18,302 nucleotides of DNA from an uncultured Dialister sp. (GTDB lineage Bacteria; Bacillota; Negativicutes; Veillonellales; Dialisteraceae), in the NCBI GenBank assembly GCA_934193095.1, contig CAKPUX010000041.1, positions 1 to 18,302 of the forward strand, in the 5' to 3' direction. The notes beneath the pieces were generated by a model, which saw only the letters and a list, made by a program, of their open reading frames with translations, was not told the origin of the DNA and did no database searches. The translations under genes were made by a program, and so were the position numbers. The first letter of the stretch is position 1. The number at the start of each line of letters is the position of its first letter. This document shows positions 13,842 to 18,302 of this stretch, piece after piece.

Positions 13842-15263
13842 CTAGTCCTCGAGACTTTCTTGAGCCTTGGACATTTTGACCTTGCTGGGATCTAAATCTT
13901 CGTATTCTTCGTAGTCTTTACCAGTTTTGAGATGATCGAAATATTTAGCTGTCTCTCTTACGACGACGCCGGAGAGAGCCAGAAGGGCAATCAGGTTTGG
14001 AATAGCCATGAGACCATTGACGATATCCGCCAGGACCCAGATGGCTTCAAGTTTCAGGAATGCGCCGCTTGCGACGAGGATGATGAAGATGACGCGATAG
14101 GGAAGTACGCCCTTCGTGCCGCAGAGATAAATCATGCAGCGTTCCCCATAGTAGTTCCATCCAAGGATGGTGGTGAAAGCGAAGAGGACCAGCCCGATCA
14201 TCAGCATGTAGCCGCCGAAAGCAGGAAATGCATCTTTGAAAGCTGCATTCGTGAGAGCTGCACCGTTCAGACCATTCATCCATTCGCCGGAAACGACGAT
14301 GGAAAGACCGGTCAGTGTGCAGATGATGATGGTATCGATGAAGGTACCAGTCATAGAAATCAGACCCTGTTCTGCAGGCCATTTGGTTTTAGCAGCAGCA
14401 GCTACGATAGGAGCAGAGCCGAGGCCGGATTCATTGGAGAATACACCTCTGGCGATACCATTTCTCATCGCGAGCATCACTGTCGCACCCAGGAAACCGC
14501 CGGCTGCTGCACTTCCGGAGAAGGCGCTGTACACGATGGTCTGAATGGCTGCAGGCACTTTGTCTGCGAAATACACAAGTACACCGATCGTAGAAATAAA
14601 GTAAATCACTGCCATAGCCGGAACGATTTTCGCAGCGGCCGATGCGATAGACTGCAGCCCGCCCAAGGTGATCGCTGCGACCAGGATGGTCAGGATGAGA
14701 GCGGTCCACATAGGATCGAGGCCGATCGTCATTTTGGTGATATCGACGATGGAATTCACCTGAGCGAAAGTACCGATACCGAAGTAAGCGACCAGTACGC
14801 CAAAGATGGCGAAGAGCGAGCCCAGCCATTTGAACTTGGGACCCATACCATTTTTGATGTAGAACATCGGGCCGCCGGCGATCTCGCCTTTGGAGTCCAC
14901 CTCACGATATTTCACCGCCAGAAGACCTTCAGCATACTTGGTGGCCATTCCGAAGAAAGCAGCCATCCACATCCAGAAAATAGCGCCCGGGCCGCCGGCA
15001 ACGATCGCTGTCGCGACACCTACGATATTCCCTGTGCCTACCGTAGCAGAAAGTGCTGTGCAGAGAGCTTTGAAAGAGTCGATATCCCCGCTGCCCTTAT
15101 TCTGTGCTTTGAAGATCAGTCCCAGTGCCTTCGGCAGCCGGAAGATCTGCAAGAACTTCAGACGAAGCGTCAGGAGGATGCCCGTCCCTACCAGCAGCAC
15201 CAAGAGCGGCGGTCCCCATACAAAACTATCGATCGCATTCAGCAATTCAAGATTCAAATCCAT
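13842..15263 (-). CDS. AGCS-family sodium:alanine/glycine symporter (AGCS-D)
   Basis: A 473-aa polytopic membrane symporter, closest in this window to AGCS-A. Motifs are TVGTGNIVGVATAI (74-87), GGPMFYIKNG (130-139), NESGLGSAP (277-285), MTGTFIDTIIICTLTG (304-319) and WNYYGERC (369-376). The C-terminus carries an acidic stretch (DYEEYEDLD, 450-458) absent from AGCS-A. The start is the ATG at 15263, with GGAGGGA 10 nt upstream. It has a clear promoter, a tandem glycine riboswitch and a terminator in its leader, so it is an independent single-gene unit. AGCS proteins carry alanine, glycine or both; the riboswitch favours glycine as at least one substrate. Confidence 0.96.
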   Translation of the reverse strand: MDLNLELLNAIDSFVWGPPLLVLLVGTGILLTLRLKFLQIFRLPKALGLIFKAQNKGSGDIDSFKALCTALSATVGTGNIVGVATAIVAGGPGAIFWMWMAAFFGMATKYAEGLLAVKYREVDSKGEIAGGPMFYIKNGMGPKFKWLGSLFAIFGVLVAYFGIGTFAQVNSIVDITKMTIGLDPMWTALILTILVAAITLGGLQSIASAAAKIVPAMAVIYFISTIGVLVYFADKVPAAIQTIVYSAFSGSAAAGGFLGATVMLAMRNGIARGVFSNESGLGSAPIVAAAAKTKWPAEQGLISMTGTFIDTIIICTLTGLSIVVSGEWMNGLNGAALTNAAFKDAFPAFGGYMLMIGLVLFAFTTILGWNYYGERCMIYLCGTKGVLPYRVIFIILVASGAFLKLEAIWVLADIVNGLMAIPNLIALLALSGVVVRETAKYFDHLKTGKDYEEYEDLDPSKVKMSKAQESLED

Positions 15264-15296
15264 TTCTTTGTCTCCCTCCAGGAAAGTAAGATAAAT

Positions 15297-15340
15297 AAAA
15301 AAGCCGGCTTTTCCAATAAAAAATAACTCTGGAAGCCGGC
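15297..15340 (-). terminator. Riboswitch-controlled terminator before AGCS-D
   Basis: The stem GCCGGCTTCC pairs with GGAAAAGCCGGC (two extra A), followed by six T on the minus strand. The alternative partner differs from the other leaders: TTCCAGAGT (15326-15334), which overlaps the 5' arm and loop, can pair over 9 bp (one G-U) with ACTCTGGAG, the 5' strand of aptamer 2 P1 (15452-15460). Confidence 0.87.
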
Positions 15341-15380
15341 ATTGTCTACCTTAACGATCACAGGAAGTGTGACGTTTTTT

Positions 15381-15552
15381 TTCTCTGTCCTTTTGCCTGA
15401 GAGATTGGGATCATCGGATCCTTACACCTTCGGCGCTCTTATTATGAGACTCTCCAGAGTGTGTCCACATACGGTACTACCTCTTTCGAGATACCTGAGA
15501 GTGTTACTCCTTCGGTAAGCCTTACGGCTTTCTCCCACATGTTTCATCCACC
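15381..15552 (-). promoter_or_regulatory. Tandem glycine riboswitch upstream of AGCS-D
   Basis: Aptamer 1 (about 15467-15542) has CCGAAGGAGTAACACTCTCAGG, then a hairpin with a GAAA loop (ATCTC/GAGGT), and is closed by ACATG/TATGT. Aptamer 2 (about 15383-15459) begins CTCTGGAGAG, carries CGCCGAAGGTGTAAGG and CTCTCAGGCAAAAGGACAG, and closes with P1 CTCTG/CAGAG. It is the most compact of the four. A run of eight A follows P1. Confidence 0.93.
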
Positions 15553-15572
15553 AATATGAATTTGATGTTTGC

Positions 15573-15601
15573 ATTATAAGTCCCTTGCTTTCATTTTGCA
15601 A
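15573..15601 (-). promoter_or_regulatory. Promoter of the AGCS-D riboswitch transcript
   Basis: On the minus strand TTGCAA (15596-15601), a 17-nt spacer and a perfect TATAAT (15573-15578). Transcription would start about 10-20 nt before aptamer 1. Confidence 0.75.
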
Positions 15602-15639
15602 GAGGAAATTTTTATTCTTATCACTTTCTAATAATTGAC

Positions 15640-16008
15640 TTGAGTTCAAGGTTGGCCCACGGGGCATGCCGCCCCTTGATTGTTTGCGAAAGAGGTTCAG
15701 CGGGTTCTACAGGTTCAGAGGGTTCAGCGGGGGTGGTGCGGCGCATAAAAATAAGGAAGCGCCGTGGAATATAAATAGGGCGATGCCCAAAGATGGCATT
15801 TAAGTCACCAGTCACTCCTAATCCCTAGCTACTCATCCCTGCTTTCAAACTTCAGGTTGATGGGTTCAGGGTTGTGGTGGCAGCTTCGCTGCAAAATATA
15901 TACTCGCGGCGAAGCCACCACCTTCATTTCGCATTTCTCATTTCTAATTTCTCATTCAAGCGAGGCTTTCATCCCCAATCTAGGGACGGCACGCCCCACT
16001 GGCTCTCC
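15640..16008. repeat. Repeat mosaic between the diguanylate cyclase gene and the AGCS-D promoter
   Basis: No gene is visible. It contains GGCCCACGGGGCATGCCGCC (about 15653-15672), a GGTTCAGCGGG array (about 15694-15731) and an inverted core (GTGCGGCGCATAAAAATAAGG, then GGGCGATGCCC; about 15733-15788). Heptads such as CACCAGTCACTCC and CTAGCTACTC follow (about 15808-15838). An imperfect hairpin GTGGTGGCAGCTTCGC/GCGGCGAAGCCACCAC lies at about 15874-15922, then TTTCTCATTTCTAATTTCTC (about 15925-15955). The end, AGGCTTTCATCCCC with CGGCACGCCCCACTGGCT, matches other tails. I see no terminator for the cyclase gene. Confidence 0.75.
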
Positions 16009-16011
16009 CCA

Positions 16012-17877
16012 CTATCTCCCCTTATGATTTTTCTCCTTCTCCTCATACATGCGCCGGTCAGCCAGAATGCGGATATAGGCAGCATCTCCCGACTCCTTCG
16101 GATAGGCGGCGATCCCCATGCTGCAGCCTACTCGCAGGGTATGTCCATCGATTTCAAAAGGCTTCTCCAGCATCGTTTTCAGCCGCGTCCTGATCTCTGA
16201 TGCCATATGCTCATCGAAATCCATGCTGAAAAGGATGGTAAATTCATCGCCGCCGATGCGAAATACATAGTCATTTTTACGAATGCACTGCAAGAGACGC
16301 TTCGCCGTTTCCTGCAAGAGCTTATCTCCCATCATATGCCCATAGGTATCATTGATCGGCTTGAACCGATCCAGATCCAGATACACCAGAACGAATGGCA
16401 GCTTCTTTTTCTCTTTACTCTGCAGCATCATCGTGAAATAGCGCTCATTGAAAAGTCCGGTCAGTCCATCGGTATTCGCCAATGTTTCCAGATCATGCTT
16501 TTCCCCGATATCCTGACTGATGCACATCACTTTTTCCAGCATGCCCTTTTTATCCCAGGAAATCGGCACCACCGTCATCAGTTTGAAGACCTGCTTCTGG
16601 CGGCCGCAATACTCAAAGCGCATGAGGTCGTCCTTCGATTTCAAAACGCTGACGAGGTACTCTTTGGAGAGCAGCTGGCTGATCTTCATATGCTCCGCAT
16701 CCCCCGTCGCGACAAAGGTGCGAGAGAGTTCCTCCACGAGGAGCGAGAAAGAGCCCGTCTCCGGATACAGCGATTTCTTCAGCAGATTCTCCTTATAGTG
16801 ATACACGTCCGTCTTCAGATGAGCCACGACGAAACGATCCGCCACGCGCCCCATCCCGCCGAAAAGCTCCCGCATCATCTCTTTCTGGCTCGCGAGCACC
16901 TTCTTCTCCTGCTCCTTCTCATAAAGTCTCTGCCGAGCCTCCTTGATGGTCACACCGATCATGAAAAAAGCCAGCAGTGAGAAGACCGCCGCCAGGGCGA
17001 AGACCGTCGCATTCCGCACACGCACAAGCCCTTCATCCACCACGCGGTCACGGACGAGCCCCACCAGTGACAGATGACTGATCCCGAGCGGACGATAGAC
17101 CGTATAGTACTTTCTTCCCTGCAGAGAAATCAGAAGGCTGCCCCCCTGCTTCTCGCGAATACCGCGCGCCAGCCAGTCAAGGCTCCCCTTTTCTTCTTCT
17201 GCACCATGCACCTTGAAATAGGAAAGAATATTATCCACATGCTCCGGGATCTCGCTCTTCGGCGTCAGAGACAGCACGACATTCCCCGCCTCATCGACGA
17301 CATAGCAGTCACTTTCTCCATCATAAATATTGCCCGTGATGAGACGCTCCACCACATCATTGTCATACGATGCAGCAATCCCCATATAATCGATCCCATC
17401 GATCATCAAAGGTTCTTTGAAAGGCACGGCAAAGACGACACGCCGCGTGCCATCCGTCGACACATAGCTCGAAAGGATCGGCTTCCCTTCCTTTTCTACC
17501 GCTTCGACGACCGTTTTGAAGCTGTCCGCCTGCCCTTTGCGTCCGCTATCCGTCACAAAATGGCCCGACTTCTCGAAGAGATAGAAATCTCTGTACATCC
17601 ACAGATTTCTCTCCCCGAGAAGCACCTTCCATCGATCATCCGTCCGATATTCCGCCGGCAATAGCTGGATATTCTTTTCATACACCGAGAGGATATTCCA
17701 GTTGCGCTGGGTGAACAAGCGAAAAGACGTCCCCACCTGGGTATAGGTCGCACGCAAACTGTCCGTACTTTCCTGATAAATCATGTCCTGGGTATAGCGA
17801 TAGTAGGAATGTATCCCGCCCCACCCCAGCAAAGTAGCGATCGCCAAAACGGCCGCTCTTTTGTACGCCTGATGCAT
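16012..17877 (-). CDS. Membrane-bound diguanylate cyclase (sensor domain plus GGDEF)
   Basis: A 621-aa protein that should make the second messenger c-di-GMP from two GTP. A transmembrane helix (about 7-22) is followed by an extracytoplasmic region (about 25-285) that looks like a Cache-type sensor. A second helix (about 288-310) leads to a charged linker helix (311-340), then a PAS-like segment (about 340-460). The C-terminal GGDEF domain has NTDGLTGLFN (468-477), DLDRFKPINDTYGH (501-514) and an intact RIGGDEF (540-546). The inhibitory I-site RKND (533-536) lies five residues before GGDEF, so product inhibition is likely. The ATG at 17877 has GGGGGGAGA upstream; a longer in-frame extension to 18021 runs through the promoter and a terminator and is rejected. 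The input signal is unknown, and neighbours give no hint. Confidence 0.93.
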   Translation of the reverse strand: MHQAYKRAAVLAIATLLGWGGIHSYYRYTQDMIYQESTDSLRATYTQVGTSFRLFTQRNWNILSVYEKNIQLLPAEYRTDDRWKVLLGERNLWMYRDFYLFEKSGHFVTDSGRKGQADSFKTVVEAVEKEGKPILSSYVSTDGTRRVVFAVPFKEPLMIDGIDYMGIAASYDNDVVERLITGNIYDGESDCYVVDEAGNVVLSLTPKSEIPEHVDNILSYFKVHGAEEEKGSLDWLARGIREKQGGSLLISLQGRKYYTVYRPLGISHLSLVGLVRDRVVDEGLVRVRNATVFALAAVFSLLAFFMIGVTIKEARQRLYEKEQEKKVLASQKEMMRELFGGMGRVADRFVVAHLKTDVYHYKENLLKKSLYPETGSFSLLVEELSRTFVATGDAEHMKISQLLSKEYLVSVLKSKDDLMRFEYCGRQKQVFKLMTVVPISWDKKGMLEKVMCISQDIGEKHDLETLANTDGLTGLFNERYFTMMLQSKEKKKLPFVLVYLDLDRFKPINDTYGHMMGDKLLQETAKRLLQCIRKNDYVFRIGGDEFTILFSMDFDEHMASEIRTRLKTMLEKPFEIDGHTLRVGCSMGIAAYPKESGDAAYIRILADRRMYEEKEKNHKGR

Positions 17878-17934
17878 GAAATCTCTCCCCCCTTGCACAT
17901 CATAAGCCGCAAATAACGATAAAATTTCTATAAA

Positions 17935-17963
17935 ATTATACAAAATGCAATCATTTTCGTAAA
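17935..17963 (-). promoter_or_regulatory. Promoter of the diguanylate cyclase gene
   Basis: On the minus strand TTTACG (17958-17963), a 17-nt spacer and a perfect TATAAT (17935-17940), about 58 nt before the ATG. Confidence 0.7.
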
Positions 17964-17996
17964 GAAGCACACCTGTAATTCCTATCATTTTATCAC

Positions 17997-18043
17997 AAAA
18001 AAATACGGCTGCCCCTGTCATTAGTGACAGGGGCAGCCGTATT
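17997..18043 (-). terminator. Strong intrinsic terminator of a gene to the right of the window
   Basis: A 19-bp perfect stem (18002-18020 with 18025-18043; AATACGGCTGCCCCTGTCA on the plus strand) with a 4-nt loop is followed by seven T on the minus strand. It lies upstream of the cyclase promoter, so it insulates that gene from leftward transcription entering from beyond 18302. Confidence 0.92.
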
Positions 18044-18302
18044 CCAGTGACTAGTCAGCCGTTACGAGTCACTCCTAACTAGAGAACGCAAGGCTCTCAA
18101 ACGTAATCAAAGGACGGCATGCCCCACGGGCTAAGTTTGAAAGCAGGGATGAGTAGCCAGGGACTAGTGGCTAGGGATTAGGAGTCTCAAGTGACTAGGG
18201 ACTAGGGACTAAATACCACCTACGGGCATCGCCATTATTTTATACTCCGCGGCGCTTCCATATTTTTATGCGCCGCACCACCATTTCGCATTTCTCATTT
18301 CT
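18044..18302. repeat. Repeat mosaic at the right edge
   Basis: No gene is visible. It contains GTGACTAGTCAG and GAGTCACTCCTAACTAG words (about 18047-18082) and a tail GGCTCTCAAACG with GGCATGCCCCACGGGCT (about 18092-18132). A run of TAGCCAGGGACTAGTGGC, GGATTAGGAG and GTGACTAGGGACTAGGGAC heptads lies at about 18150-18210. A forward core (CGGGCATCGCC, then CCGCGGCGCTTCC, then TATGCGCCGCACC; 18223-18282) is followed by CATTTCGCATTTCTCATTTC, which is cut by the window end. Confidence 0.75.

Noticed and set aside
17878..18021. N-terminal extension of the diguanylate cyclase by 48 residues
   Set aside because: It would put coding sequence over a perfect promoter and half of a 19-bp terminator stem; the ATG at 17877 has an excellent ribosome binding site.

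Overview
All nine protein genes lie on the minus strand, so the window is transcribed right to left. The gene order DUF1934-argS-pyrG without rpoE, the GGAGG-type ribosome binding sites, several AGCS amino-acid symporters and the Faecalibacterium/Dialister-like intergenic repeats suggest a diderm Firmicute of the Negativicutes, plausibly a Dialister-like amino-acid user. The taxon is an inference; no rRNA or other marker is present.

Layout, left to right. 1-435: a gene-free mosaic of short repeats. 436-4490: a housekeeping operon read leftward from a promoter near 4462-4490: DUF1934 protein (TTG start), argS (overlapping it by 22 nt) and pyrG, closed by a terminator at 436-469. 4540-4912: repeats. 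4913-15601: a transporter block with four AGCS-family sodium:alanine/glycine symporter genes and one DAACS-family dicarboxylate/acidic amino-acid symporter. Each of the four AGCS genes, but not the DAACS gene, has its own tandem (two-aptamer) glycine riboswitch followed by an intrinsic terminator. 15602-16011: repeats. 16012-17877: a membrane-bound GGDEF diguanylate cyclase with its own promoter. 18002-18043: a very strong terminator for a gene lying to the right of the window. The window ends in repeats.

How the genes work together. In each AGCS leader a stretch of the second aptamer's P1 stem is complementary to the 5' arm of the downstream terminator. The simplest reading is that bound glycine stabilises P1, frees the terminator and switches the importer OFF. 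Four paralogous importers would then be four parallel glycine-sensing valves. The genes form two sub-pairs, AGCS-A with AGCS-D and AGCS-B with AGCS-C, and the leaders of B and C are also alike, so a gene was probably duplicated together with its riboswitch. The fourth leader (AGCS-D) appears to be wired differently from the other three.

Nearly all intergenic DNA not used by riboswitches, promoters or terminators is a patchwork of short dispersed words: TGACTAG and GGATTAG heptads, GAACC/GGTTC arrays, a roughly 60-bp core with a GCGGCGC hairpin, and others. One 165-bp MITE-like element with 22-bp inverted ends and a 5-bp target duplication sits at 10877-11041. I saw no tRNA, rRNA, CRISPR array or complete insertion sequence.
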